Shown here: piece by piece, positions 25,901 to 33,035 of the stretch
Layout: each line of letters opens with the position of its first letter
Numbering within the stretch: the stretch's first letter is position 1
DNA from: SKLM01 sp964514285
GTDB taxonomy: Bacteria > Chloroflexota > Anaerolineae > B4-G1
Direction of reading: 5' to 3'
NCBI GenBank assembly: GCA_964514285.1
Contig: CAZEQC010000004.1
Span: 1-64,000, forward strand
Length of the DNA: 64,000 nucleotides
Program-made: the position numbers and the translations under genes
Notes under the pieces: model-generated
Databases searched by the model: none
What the model saw: the letters and a program-made list of their open reading frames with translations, nothing else
What the model was told of the DNA's origin: nothing

Positions 25901-26244
25901 AGTTCCTGGGACCACTCCACGTTGTAGCCCTCGTCGGCCATGTCGATGCAGGGACGCGGGATCTCCAACTCATCCATGATCTGCACGGTCTTGAGCTCGA
26001 TGAAACGAGCCCCAGAGAGCCAGGCCGAGAGGATATTCTGGGTAAGCTGCGTGTGCGGCCCGGCCCCGGGGCCAATGGGTGTCGCCAGATGATCCCCAAA
26101 CATCTCAGACGCGTACAGGCTGTCGCCTGTAGGGCGATAAAACAGCGAGCGATGGATGCCGAAGAGTGAGTCACGTGTGTCGAGTTCGGCAAGCGATCGC
26201 CTAAGAAGCGTCTTGAACGGCTGCACTCTCATCTTATCAGACAT
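22936..26244 (-). CDS. ygfK: YgfK-like flavo-iron-sulfur oxidoreductase ('putative selenate reductase' family)
   Basis: This 1102-residue protein has the YgfK layout. An N-terminal dihydroorotate-dehydrogenase-like barrel spans about 1-470 (PIGPGAGPHTQLTQNILSAW, TMHGCPPHEIE, VKLNPTLLG). A GltD-type Fe/S region is at about 480-560 (CVAAPCREQCAVRQD, CDHLCQTRC). FAD (VAIVGSGPSGLAAAYFL, about 575) and NAD(P) (VLVIGGGNTAMDAARTA, about 715) Rossmann sites follow. The C-terminus has ferredoxin-like clusters (CVQCSQFCDKCVEVCPN, CNDCGNCTTFC, about 930-1020). In E. coli ygfK sits with purine-catabolic aminohydrolase and Mo-hydroxylase genes; the same company is seen here. The true substrate is not settled. 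GGAAGAGGGAG precedes the ATG. Confidence 0.88.
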   Translation of the reverse strand: MSDKMRVQPFKTLLRRSLAELDTRDSLFGIHRSLFYRPTGDSLYASEMFGDHLATPIGPGAGPHTQLTQNILSAWLSGARFIELKTVQIMDELEIPRPCIDMADEGYNVEWSQELKLEQSAWEYVKAWVLIHVLRRLLDFEGEVPFGTVFNMSVGYDMEGVQSPPMTRFMERMEDASEEIAELQDVLKQTFPQFSDLEIPSRMVNSVTLSTMHGCPPHEIEQISRYLLEERGLHTFVKLNPTLLGKERVMDILHDRLGFTGIRIPDEVFDHDLQYDQAVALIRSLKQVAQERDLTFGVKLSNTLAMANHREVLPGDEMYMSGRALYPITMTLFHTLAREFDGDTAVDGESGLKVSYSAGADALNVTSILSCGALPVTSVSDLLKPGGYSRFLQYLETIEQDMGALDASDLEELAHDRLANLDRETSRALVQGRYKKSYHPHPLPKVESGLDLFDCVAAPCREQCAVRQDVPEYAWLIAQGDYDRALEVILYRNPLPHVTGYVCDHLCQTRCTRSNYDDPVAIRALKRFAAEKGSAALEPAEPAGPRVAIVGSGPSGLAAAYFLALSGIKPVLYETRDKAGGMLAIAADFRLPDAVVQRDIDRILDLGAEINLSHQVTDPPEALLNDGFDAVYVACGHQKDARLGIEGEEGEGVYHALSFLERVSRGEDVPVGDRVLVIGGGNTAMDAARTAKRLTDGSVTVVYRRTEEQMPADEEEIDAIFAEDIVLEELASPTSIVLEDGQIEALACMRNELGEPGPDGRRRPVPIEDETFEMPADTVIVAIGQRPEVSFLEGGAVAVGDRGTIEIEPETGCVADGWVYAGGDVVRGPATIIKACADGQRAAQAICERLGVPFRRPGVTMPTLDAEEIIEVKRVRARRWAQHESPMLPPEARDGFDLVRQTLPEEAALAEARRCVQCSQFCDKCVEVCPNRANYTYLISPVEMLVPQLACEDGALEVVGEETFQVTQMRQILHVEDFCNDCGNCTTFCVHNGQPYMDKPRLFLNEEDFDRAEDNAFIIERVEQGWTIRRREGGETSWLTLEEDGGRMTFEDPRLRVELGPDSSMTAMELKRSFEGTFSMKHAAEMVVVLTGVLNTLPFLLV

Positions 26245-26304
26245 GACTCCCTCTTCCTTTCAACATGGGTGAGGCCTATGCCGGGTATCTCGTCCGGACC
26301 TTCA

Positions 26305-26330
26305 ATTCGGTCCAGCTACCTGGACCGAAT
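26305..26330. repeat. Perfect 11-bp inverted repeat (4-base loop) in the ygfK leader
   Basis: Arms ATTCGGTCCAG (26305-26315) and CTGGACCGAAT (26320-26330) enclose CTAC. On the minus strand it lies inside the predicted 5' leader of ygfK. It could be an RNA hairpin or the operator of a dimeric regulator for the divergent gene pair. A nearby GGTAT/ATACC pairing (minus strand, about 26357 and 26285) could close a larger RNA fold around it. Confidence 0.85.
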
Positions 26331-26434
26331 GACTTCAAACCGCTACGGGGGCACCTGCGCTATACCGTTCGCTCTCCGATTGAATGAACTCAGCGGATCC
26401 AGGACTCAGAGCCAGGGTTGTATGTGGCGGTCAC

Positions 26435-26463
26435 TTTATACATCAAATAGCCAAGCTATGCAA
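26435..26463 (-). promoter_or_regulatory. Promoter of ygfK
   Basis: On the minus strand TTGCAT (26463-26458), a 17-base spacer and TATAAA (26440-26435) predict a start near 26428 and a leader of about 185 bases. Confidence 0.7.
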
Positions 26464-26483
26464 GCAGAAAGCGGAGCCGTGCA

Positions 26484-26512
26484 CTGGCATCTACCAGTTT
26501 CCCTGGTATAAT
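26484..26512 (+). promoter_or_regulatory. Promoter of the molybdenum hydroxylase gene
   Basis: CTGGCA (26484-26489), a 17-base spacer and TATAAT (26507-26512) with an extended -10 TGG. The predicted start is about 26518-26520. It is divergent from the ygfK promoter, with the two -35 boxes about 20 bases apart. Confidence 0.7.
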
Positions 26513-26514
26513 CG

Positions 26515-26638
26515 GCGGCAAAGTCCTTGGGAACAGCCAAATCCTCGAAGCCGGTAAGGGCCCCGGGGGGAGCTCCCTGGTCGTGCAGCCCAAGGGCCAC
26601 GGTCAGCGAGTGGTGATGATTAGCCGCTAGGAGCAGGT
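26515..26638 (+). ncRNA. Structured 5' leader of the molybdenum hydroxylase gene (riboswitch candidate)
   Basis: Seen pairings are: GCGGC (26515-26519) with GCCGC (26623-26627), whose 3' arm touches the Shine-Dalgarno AGGAG; CCTTGGG (26525-26531) with CCCAAGG (26589-26595); a hairpin CCGGGG/CCCTGG (about 26563-26580); and CCAC/GTGG (about 26597-26613). Nested helices ending at the ribosome binding site suggest translational control. Because the gene encodes a molybdopterin enzyme, a Moco-type riboswitch is the first hypothesis, but I cannot match its consensus from memory. The predicted transcription start falls within the outer 5' arm, which weakens that helix. Confidence 0.45.
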
Positions 26639-29428
26639 ATGACAGTGCGCGTAAACGGCGTTGACTACGAGCTCGAGATTCCTCCTGACGCCAAGCTGGC
26701 CGACATATTGCGCGACAATCTAGGGCTGACCGGCACCAAGATCGGCTGCGGCGATGGTCAGTGCGGCGCCTGCGTCGTGCTGGTGGATGGCAGGGCGGTG
26801 CGCTCTTGCGTCTGGCCAGCCCGTCGGGCGGAGGGTAAGGAGGTGCTGACCATCGAGGGGTTGGCGGCCTCATGGGGCGAAACGGACGATCTCCATCCAC
26901 TCCAGAAAGCCTTCATCCGTCATGGCGCGGTTCAGTGTGGATTCTGCTCGCCGGGTGCGATTATGTCCGCCGCAGGTTTGTGGAACAAGATGGTGGCCTC
27001 TGGCAAGCCTCCCACCGATGAGGATATCAAGCGTGCTCTGGCTCGCAACACCTGCCGCTGCACCGGCTATGCCAGCATCCTCCGCGCGGTACAGTCCGCG
27101 ATCCACGAGTTTCAGACTGGTGAGCCGCTGCCACCCGTCGAAATTGAAACCATGGAACCTCTGCACGTCATCGGCCACTCCTACCCACGGCCCGACGCCA
27201 TGGCGAAGGTAACTGGCGCCGCCAAGTTTGCTGACGACTACGCTTTTCCCCGAATGCTCTATGGCGCCACCCTTCGTGCGGAGCATCCCCATGCTCGCAT
27301 CCGTTCTATTAACACAATCCAGGCGAGGGCACTCCCCGGGGTCCACGCGGTGCTGACCCACAAAGACGTGCCGGGCCGTAACCGCCACGGTCTAGTCTTC
27401 TACGACTGGCCGGTGCTCTGCGACGACAAGGTACGCTACCTGGGCGATTCGGTGGCCGTCGCCGCCGCAGAAACTGAGAAGATCGCTTGGGAGGCACTGC
27501 AGCTCATCGAAGTTGTGTACGAGCCGCTGGCCATTGTCTCCAGCGCCGAGCAGGCTCGTGAGCAGAACGCCCCACTCGTCCACGAGGACCGCGAAGGGGG
27601 CAATCTGCTGGAGCATATGAAGGTGCGTCAGGGGGATGTTGAGGAGGGCTTTGCCCAGGCCGACGTGATCGTTGAGAACGAGTATCGCACCCCTGCCTAT
27701 GATCACATGTTCATGGAGCCGGAGTGCAGCATCGCGGTGCCCGCTGGCTACGATGAGGATCACCAGAAGCTCACCGTTTACGTGGGCTCGCAGATTCCCT
27801 ATGACGACCGAGATCAGATAGCAGCCGCGCTGGGTCTGCTGAAGGATCAGGTACGGGTCATCGGCACGCTGATCGGCGGTGGGTTCGGCGGTAAGGAGGA
27901 CATCATGGGCCAGATCCACGCCGCGCTGCTGGCGCAGGCAACGGGTCGCCCGGTGAAGATCCTTTACGACCGTGCCGAGTCTATGTTGGCCCATCCCAAG
28001 CGCCACGCCACGGTGGTGCGCATCAAGACTGGAGCCAAGAGGGACGGCAGGTTGGTCGCCGTTCAGGCCGAGCTGATCGGTGATGCGGGAGCCTACGCTA
28101 GCCTGTCGACCAAGGTGCTCAAGCGGGCGACCACCCACGCCACCGGTCCTTACGACATCCCCCACGCTAAGGTCGACTGCTACGCTATGTATACGAATAA
28201 CCCACCTGGGGGCGCCTTCCGCGGCTTCGGCGTCACCCAGTCCGCCTTTGCGGTCGAATCAAACATGGATATCCTGGCTCAGGAACTGGCGATGGAGCCG
28301 CTGGAACTGCGGCGGATGAACGCGCTGCGGGTGGGCGGCACGACGGCTACCGGTCAGGTTTTGCGCGAGAGCGTCGGCCTGCTAGATTGCATCGACTGGG
28401 TGGAAGAGCGCCTGGCGTCCCTGTCCGACGTGTCAAGCGCCGACGTGCCGGGTCAGCAAAGGGCGTGGGGCGTGGCGGCCGCGTACAAGAACACCGGTCT
28501 GGGCGGGGGAGCGCCGGACGCCGCCGAGGCTGAGGTCGAGGTCACCCCCGATGGCACAGCGCAGGTGCGGATCAGCTCCGCCGACCTGGGGCAGGGACTG
28601 ACCACCGTGCTGGCTCAGATCGCGGCCGAGGTTTTCGGCCTGCCGTTCGAGCGGGTTTGCGTGCTGCTTTCGGATACGGACCTGACGCCGGATGGCGGAC
28701 CGACGACGGCCAGCCGTCAGACGTTCGTCAGCGGTAACGCCGCTCAGCGCGCCGCGACGGGGCTCCGTCAACGCTTGGCGACCGTCGCTGCCAATCGTTG
28801 GGGCCTCCCACTCGACAGCATCCTATTTGAGGATGGTGAGGTCCGGGCTGAGACGGCGTCGGGTGAAGGGGGAGAGCATAGGGCCTCCTTTGGCGACGTG
28901 GTTGGATGGCTGATGATTGAGGGACAGGAGCCGCGTCTGCGCTATAAGTACCACGCCCCCGAGACGAAGCCTCTCGGCGAGGGTGGTGATATGCACTTCG
29001 CCTTTGGGTTCTCTGTGCAGGCGGCCCAGGTGGCCGTCGATCTACAGAGCGGTGAGGTGCAGGTGCTGCACGTGATAGCCGCTGCCGATGGGGGGCGGGT
29101 GCTTAACCCCCAGGCTTTGCTGGGCCAAGTCGAGGGTGGCATCGTGATGGGCATCGGCACGGCACTGACCGAGGAGTACGCTCTGGAGGAGGGGGTCCCC
29201 CAGACCCGGCGCTGGAGGGACTACGATATACCCCTCATCGACGACATGCCCGAGATGCATATCCATCTGGCCGAGCATCCCATGTCGACCGGGCCGTACG
29301 GAGCCAAGGGCGTCGGCGAGCTGCCATCCATCCCCACGGCCCCCGCCATCTGCAATGCCATCCATAACGCGACGGGCGTGCGCGTGTACAAGCTGCCGGT
29401 GGAACCGGGTGACGTGGTGAAGCGGTAG
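26639..29428 (+). CDS. Molybdenum hydroxylase, fused 2Fe-2S and Mo-cofactor domains (xanthine dehydrogenase family)
   Basis: The 929-residue protein has a plant-type 2Fe-2S domain (GCGDGQCGACVVLVDGRAVRSC, about 37-58), the helical 2Fe-2S domain (QCGFCSPGA, about 99-107; NTCRCTGY, about 138-145) and the molybdopterin region. That region has GGGFGGKEDIMGQ (about 415-427), GGAFRGFGVTQSAFAVE (about 523-539) and GPYGAKGVGELPS near the C-terminus with the catalytic Glu. It has no FAD domain. The layout resembles clostridial selenium-dependent xanthine dehydrogenase/purine hydroxylases and Mop-type aldehyde oxidoreductases. Divergent ygfK, two nucleoside-type transporters and three base deaminases/hydrolases nearby favour purine oxidation. 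No selenocysteine codon is needed. Confidence 0.88.
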   Translation: MTVRVNGVDYELEIPPDAKLADILRDNLGLTGTKIGCGDGQCGACVVLVDGRAVRSCVWPARRAEGKEVLTIEGLAASWGETDDLHPLQKAFIRHGAVQCGFCSPGAIMSAAGLWNKMVASGKPPTDEDIKRALARNTCRCTGYASILRAVQSAIHEFQTGEPLPPVEIETMEPLHVIGHSYPRPDAMAKVTGAAKFADDYAFPRMLYGATLRAEHPHARIRSINTIQARALPGVHAVLTHKDVPGRNRHGLVFYDWPVLCDDKVRYLGDSVAVAAAETEKIAWEALQLIEVVYEPLAIVSSAEQAREQNAPLVHEDREGGNLLEHMKVRQGDVEEGFAQADVIVENEYRTPAYDHMFMEPECSIAVPAGYDEDHQKLTVYVGSQIPYDDRDQIAAALGLLKDQVRVIGTLIGGGFGGKEDIMGQIHAALLAQATGRPVKILYDRAESMLAHPKRHATVVRIKTGAKRDGRLVAVQAELIGDAGAYASLSTKVLKRATTHATGPYDIPHAKVDCYAMYTNNPPGGAFRGFGVTQSAFAVESNMDILAQELAMEPLELRRMNALRVGGTTATGQVLRESVGLLDCIDWVEERLASLSDVSSADVPGQQRAWGVAAAYKNTGLGGGAPDAAEAEVEVTPDGTAQVRISSADLGQGLTTVLAQIAAEVFGLPFERVCVLLSDTDLTPDGGPTTASRQTFVSGNAAQRAATGLRQRLATVAANRWGLPLDSILFEDGEVRAETASGEGGEHRASFGDVVGWLMIEGQEPRLRYKYHAPETKPLGEGGDMHFAFGFSVQAAQVAVDLQSGEVQVLHVIAAADGGRVLNPQALLGQVEGGIVMGIGTALTEEYALEEGVPQTRRWRDYDIPLIDDMPEMHIHLAEHPMSTGPYGAKGVGELPSIPTAPAICNAIHNATGVRVYKLPVEPGDVVKR

Positions 29429-29605
29429 CGGCTCGAAAGCTGGTCAGGGAAGAACGGAAGAAAAGGCCCGCCAAGGTTGAGCTCGCGGGTTTGAGGTGAG
29501 GTCGATTAGCTCAGCGCGCGTTGGAAGGAAGATAGCAGAGATTGCCGTTGGGACCTCTGGGGTCCAGGCGGCCCAGTCTCCTTCCAAGCGACGCAAGGAG
29601 GAGAG
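29429..29605 (+). promoter_or_regulatory. Leader with long stem-loop before the first BMP-family transporter operon
   Basis: TTGGAAGGA (29521-29529) pairs perfectly with TCCTTCCAA (29579-29587). Inside, GGACC/GGTCC (about 29551-29565) forms a smaller hairpin, with GCCG/CGGC possible around it. The Shine-Dalgarno AAGGAGGAG (29595-29603) begins 8 bases after the outer stem. The fold looks like a regulatory leader, but no known riboswitch consensus was recognised. Confidence 0.4.
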
Positions 29606-30733
29606 ATGAAGAGACCCGACTTTGCACACTTGCTGGATGCCTTGCTGCCGGTCTTTGCCACCCTTGCGGCACTGGCGGTCGGGGCGGTGATGCTGCTGGT
29701 ACTGGGTGCCAATCCCATCCGAGCCTACGGGGCGCTGCTTGAGGGAGCTTTCGGTAGCGCGAACGCCCTGGCCGAGACGGCGGTCAAAGCTGTGCCGCTT
29801 CTGTTGGTGGGGCTAGGTATCTGTATCGCCTATCGGGCCAACGTCATAAACATTGGTGGCGAGGGGCAGATGATCGTCGGCGCTATAATGGGCACCGTGG
29901 TCGGCCTGACGCTGTCGGGTCGCTCGGGCTGGCTGATCATCCCCCTGGCCCTTTTGACGGGATTCGTGGGTGGCGCGATGTGGGGCGCGATACCCGGAGC
30001 ATTGAAAGCCTATTTCGGCGTCAATGAGATCCTCAGCACGGTGATGATGAACGCCATCGCGGTGCAGATCATGAACTACCTACTGCGCGGACCTCTGATC
30101 GATCCAGCGCAGGCGGAACTGGCGTCCCAGATCCCCCAGACCGCGGCATTGGACAGGGCCTATCGTCTGCCTCGCCTGGTGCCGACTCGGCTGCACTTGG
30201 GGGCTCTGATTGCGGTGCTGCTGGCCGTGGCCGTCTACGTCTTGCTGTGGCGGACCACGCTGGGCTATCGGATCCGGGCGGTGGGGCATAATCCTGATGC
30301 CTCACGCTACGGGGGCATCCAGGTGAAGCGGCAGATCGTCACGGCTCTGGTGCTAAGCGGCGCCTTCGCCGGGCTGGCGGGCGTGATGCAAGTCTATGGT
30401 CTGAACTACCGGATGATCACGGACGGTTCAGCCACTGGATTCACGGCCAGTTCCGGCTTCAACGGGATCGTGGCCGCGCTGTTTGGCCAACTGCACCCCA
30501 TCGGTACGATCCCCGCCTCATTCTTCTTTGGGGCGCTGCTGGTAGGGGCGAACAAGCTCCAGCGGGTTATGCAGGTACCCTCCTCCTTCATCATTGGACT
30601 CAATGGCTTGGTGGTCGTGTTCGTGGTGAGCAGTGACATCTGGCGACAGCGGCGACAGCGAAGACGCCGGATTGCTCGGGCGGAGAGAGCGGAAGGCGAG
30701 CCGAACGCGGCTGTGGAGTTGGAGGTGTCGTGA
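29606..30733 (+). CDS. ABC transporter permease, BMP/nucleoside family (YufP/BmpC-like), system 1
   Basis: The 375-residue membrane protein has about nine or ten TM helices. It has the branched-chain/nucleoside permease motif in NVINIGGEGQMIVGAIMG (about 74-91), AIPGALKAYFGVNEILSTVMMN, and the EAA-like loop GYRIRAVGHNPDASRYGGI (about 220-238). Its C-terminus is rich in Arg/Glu. With the second permease, lipoprotein and ATPase that follow it forms a complete importer of the PnrA/BMP type, known for purine nucleosides. GGAGGAGAG precedes the ATG. It comes after the molybdenum hydroxylase gene in the same direction. Confidence 0.92.
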   Translation: MKRPDFAHLLDALLPVFATLAALAVGAVMLLVLGANPIRAYGALLEGAFGSANALAETAVKAVPLLLVGLGICIAYRANVINIGGEGQMIVGAIMGTVVGLTLSGRSGWLIIPLALLTGFVGGAMWGAIPGALKAYFGVNEILSTVMMNAIAVQIMNYLLRGPLIDPAQAELASQIPQTAALDRAYRLPRLVPTRLHLGALIAVLLAVAVYVLLWRTTLGYRIRAVGHNPDASRYGGIQVKRQIVTALVLSGAFAGLAGVMQVYGLNYRMITDGSATGFTASSGFNGIVAALFGQLHPIGTIPASFFFGALLVGANKLQRVMQVPSSFIIGLNGLVVVFVVSSDIWRQRRQRRRRIARAERAEGEPNAAVELEVS

Positions 30734-31662
30734 TGGGAGATATTCTGCGCGCTTCTTTTTTCATCGGTATTCTCGCCTCGGGCATTCGACTCGCCACACC
30801 GTATCTCTATGCCGGCCTTGGTGAGACCCTGGGACAGCGTAGCGGCGTGCTGAACCTCGGCGTCGAGGGCCAGATGCTCATGGGCGCCTTCGCCGCTTTC
30901 TACGTCACCCTGGAGACAGGCAACGTGTGGCTGGGGATGCTGGCCGCCATGGTCATTGGCCTCGTTATGGGTCTGATCATGGCGTTTGTCACCATCAACT
31001 TGCAGGCTGAACAGGGGATCAGTGGCATCGGCTTCTACCTGTTTGGCCTGGGGATGAGCACCCTCCTCTTCCAGATGCTGGTAGGCACCGTGGAGACCGT
31101 CCAGGGGTTCTCCCCGATCGATATTCCCATCCTGAGCGACATTCCCGTCATCGGCGAGATCTTCTTCCAGCAGAATATTCTGGTGTACATTGCGTTCGCC
31201 CTGGTGCCCGTCGTCCATTTTGTGTTGCAGAAGACCACGCTAGGGTTGAAGATCCGGGCAGTGGGCGAGAACCCGGAGGCCGCCGATTCGTTGGGAGTGA
31301 GCGTCGCCCTGGTGCGCTACATCACGGTGACGCTGGGTGGGCTTCTATCGGGCATCGCGGGTGCATCGATGTCCATCGCCCTGCTCAACGTCTTTCAGCA
31401 GAACATGACTAGCGGGCTGGGCTTCATCGCGGTGGCGTTGGTCTACTTCGGCGGCTGGCGCCCCTTCGGCGTTATGTTGGGCGCTCTCTTGTTCAGCATG
31501 GTCAATGCCCTACAGCTGCGGCTCCAAGTAGAGGGTGTGCCCATTCCCTCAGACTTGATGGTGATGATGCCCTATGTCCTGACCATTATCGCCCTGGTGT
31601 TGACGGTACAGCGGGTGCGCTCACCCTCCGCCCTGAGCAAGCCCTTCAAGCGGGAAGGGTAA
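30733..31662 (+). CDS. ABC transporter permease, BMP/nucleoside family (YufQ/BmpD-like), system 1
   Basis: The 309-residue membrane protein overlaps the previous gene at TGATG; ATG 30733 has the Shine-Dalgarno GGAGGTG 5 bases upstream, whereas GTG 30730 would be too close. Motifs include SGVLNLGVEGQMLMGAFAAF (about 37-56) and the cytoplasmic loop GLKIRAVGENPEAADSLGV (about 174-192). Such proteins form the second half of the membrane channel. The 300-base non-coding region after it separates the permeases from the lipoprotein gene. Confidence 0.92.
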   Translation: MGDILRASFFIGILASGIRLATPYLYAGLGETLGQRSGVLNLGVEGQMLMGAFAAFYVTLETGNVWLGMLAAMVIGLVMGLIMAFVTINLQAEQGISGIGFYLFGLGMSTLLFQMLVGTVETVQGFSPIDIPILSDIPVIGEIFFQQNILVYIAFALVPVVHFVLQKTTLGLKIRAVGENPEAADSLGVSVALVRYITVTLGGLLSGIAGASMSIALLNVFQQNMTSGLGFIAVALVYFGGWRPFGVMLGALLFSMVNALQLRLQVEGVPIPSDLMVMMPYVLTIIALVLTVQRVRSPSALSKPFKREG

Positions 31663-31962
31663 TCTGGTCCAGGGCCGCCCGTTTCCTCGGCGAAGGAGCA
31701 GAGCAGCGGTTAGCCGGGTCCAGATCACGGGAGGTGAGTAGGGCGGTAATTCCGGAAACGATACGACCGTTCGCAGTGCAGCTGCAGTGGCTGAAACTAG
31801 AGGGTCCACAGGCCGTCTACCGCCTTGCCCGAGGCATCTTGAGCCCGACACGGGCTCTTTCAAGCCGTCGCTCGCGCTAGCGGGCCTAGATGGAGGATGA
31901 ATCCAATTCCGTTGGATAGCAACAGGCTATCCCATTGACTGATAGACAGGAGAGAAACAGAC
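31663..31962 (+). other. 300-base non-coding stretch with hairpins between permease and lipoprotein genes
   Basis: No convincing gene is present. A terminator-like hairpin GAGCCCG-ACA-CGGGCTC (31841-31857) is followed by TTTC. Further on, ATCCAA/TTGGAT (31901-31906 with 31912-31917) and GGATAGC/GCTATCC (31914-31920 with 31926-31932) share bases 31914-31917, so only one can form at a time. TCTGG (31664 region) can pair with CCAGA near 31720, suggesting a larger fold. Shine-Dalgarno AGGAG is at 31948-31952. This could be an attenuator that uncouples lipoprotein expression from the permeases, or a separate transcript start. Confidence 0.5.
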
Positions 31963-32967
31963 ATGTCACACAAACACCTATGGCTCATACCGATCGTCCT
32001 GGTATCCGTGCTGGTCACCGCCTGCGGCGGAGGCGGCGGCGAGGCAACCGACCTCTTCCGAGTGGCCGTGATTATGCCCAGCACCATCAACGACCTGGCC
32101 TTCAGCCAGAGTATGTACGAGTCCTTGCTGAAGATCCAGGAGCAGATGGGCGGCGAGGAGAGCATGGAGTTGGTCTATTCGGAGAATATGTTCGTGGTGG
32201 ACGACGCGGCGGCCGCTATCCGCGACTACGCCTCGCAGGGCTACGATCTGATCATCGCCCACGGCTCGCAATATGGCAGCTCGCTACGGGAGATCGCGCC
32301 CGACTTTCCGCAGACAGCCTTCGCCCACGGAACCACGGTGGACACGTTTGTCGACGAGGGCATCAACAACGTCTTCGCCTACGAGGCCGCGTCCCACGAG
32401 GGCGGCTACGTCAACGGCGTCATGGCCGCTATGCTGACGGAGAGCAACATCATCGGCGTCGTCGGCCCCATCGAGACGGGCGATGCCAAGCTCTACATCG
32501 ACGGCTTTGTGGCCGGTGTGGAGGCGACCAATCCAGATGCCCAGGTCAACGTTAACTACATCGGGTCCTTCTCCGACGTGGCGCTGGCTTCTGAGGCGGC
32601 GAGCACCCACCTCTCGGCGGGTGCCGACGCGTTGACGGGCACAGCGCAGATGGTCGTTGGCGCCATCGGCAAAGCCGAGGAGAACGATGTGCTCTGGTTT
32701 GGCACCCAGGCGAGCCAGACCTCGCTGGCCCCCAGTATCGTGGTGGCGAACCAGGTGTATGACTGGACCGTGGTTCTGAACGATATCATTGAGAAGATGG
32801 AGGAAGAGGTCTATGGTGGCACGGCCTACGTCATCAACCTAGAGAACGGGGGTGAGGTCATGGCGTTCAATCCCGACTTCGATCTACCGAGCGAGGTGCG
32901 AGAGGCGGCCGACGAGACGATCCAGGGCATCATCGATGGATCGATCAGCATCCCGATAGGCAACTAG
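31963..32967 (+). CDS. BMP-family substrate-binding lipoprotein, system 1
   Basis: The 334-residue precursor has a signal peptide with lipobox VTAC (Cys about 21), then a Gly-rich spacer and a PnrA/BMP-type periplasmic-binding fold. The fold begins FRVAVIMPSTINDLAFSQSM and includes YDLIIAHGSQYG (about 87-98), AFAHGT, GVMAAMLTESNIIGVVGP (about 149-166) and VLWFGTQASQ. Lipid anchoring would hold it outside the membrane next to its permeases. Known family members bind purine nucleosides, riboflavin or autoinducer-like ligands; purine substrates fit the neighbourhood best. Confidence 0.9.
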   Translation: MSHKHLWLIPIVLVSVLVTACGGGGGEATDLFRVAVIMPSTINDLAFSQSMYESLLKIQEQMGGEESMELVYSENMFVVDDAAAAIRDYASQGYDLIIAHGSQYGSSLREIAPDFPQTAFAHGTTVDTFVDEGINNVFAYEAASHEGGYVNGVMAAMLTESNIIGVVGPIETGDAKLYIDGFVAGVEATNPDAQVNVNYIGSFSDVALASEAASTHLSAGADALTGTAQMVVGAIGKAEENDVLWFGTQASQTSLAPSIVVANQVYDWTVVLNDIIEKMEEEVYGGTAYVINLENGGEVMAFNPDFDLPSEVREAADETIQGIIDGSISIPIGN

Positions 32968-32984
32968 CAGGGCATAAGAGCCTG

Positions 32985-33016
32985 ATGCGCAGGGCGTCAG
33001 CTTGTGCCCTGCGCAT
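32985..33016 (+). repeat. 11-bp perfect stem-loop between lipoprotein and ATPase genes
   Basis: ATGCGCAGGGC (32985-32995) pairs with GCCCTGCGCAT (33006-33016) around a 10-base loop. There is no T tract, so it more likely protects the 3' end of the lipoprotein message or partly terminates, lowering ATPase output relative to the binding protein. Its 3' arm ends 9 bases before the ATPase Shine-Dalgarno. Confidence 0.8.
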
Positions 33017-33035
33017 TACGGACCAGGAGCGCGCT

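Noticed and set aside
26515..26638. Firm assignment of the leader as a Moco riboswitch
   Set aside because: Helices are seen, but I cannot match the consensus without a covariance-model search, so it is kept as a candidate only.
26639..29428. Selenocysteine-containing hydroxylase
   Set aside because: The frame has no internal TGA; selenium in this family, when present, is a labile cofactor and not selenocysteine.
31663..31962. T-box or purine riboswitch
   Set aside because: Neither the T-box antiterminator bulge (UGGNACC) nor the purine aptamer loop sequences could be found.
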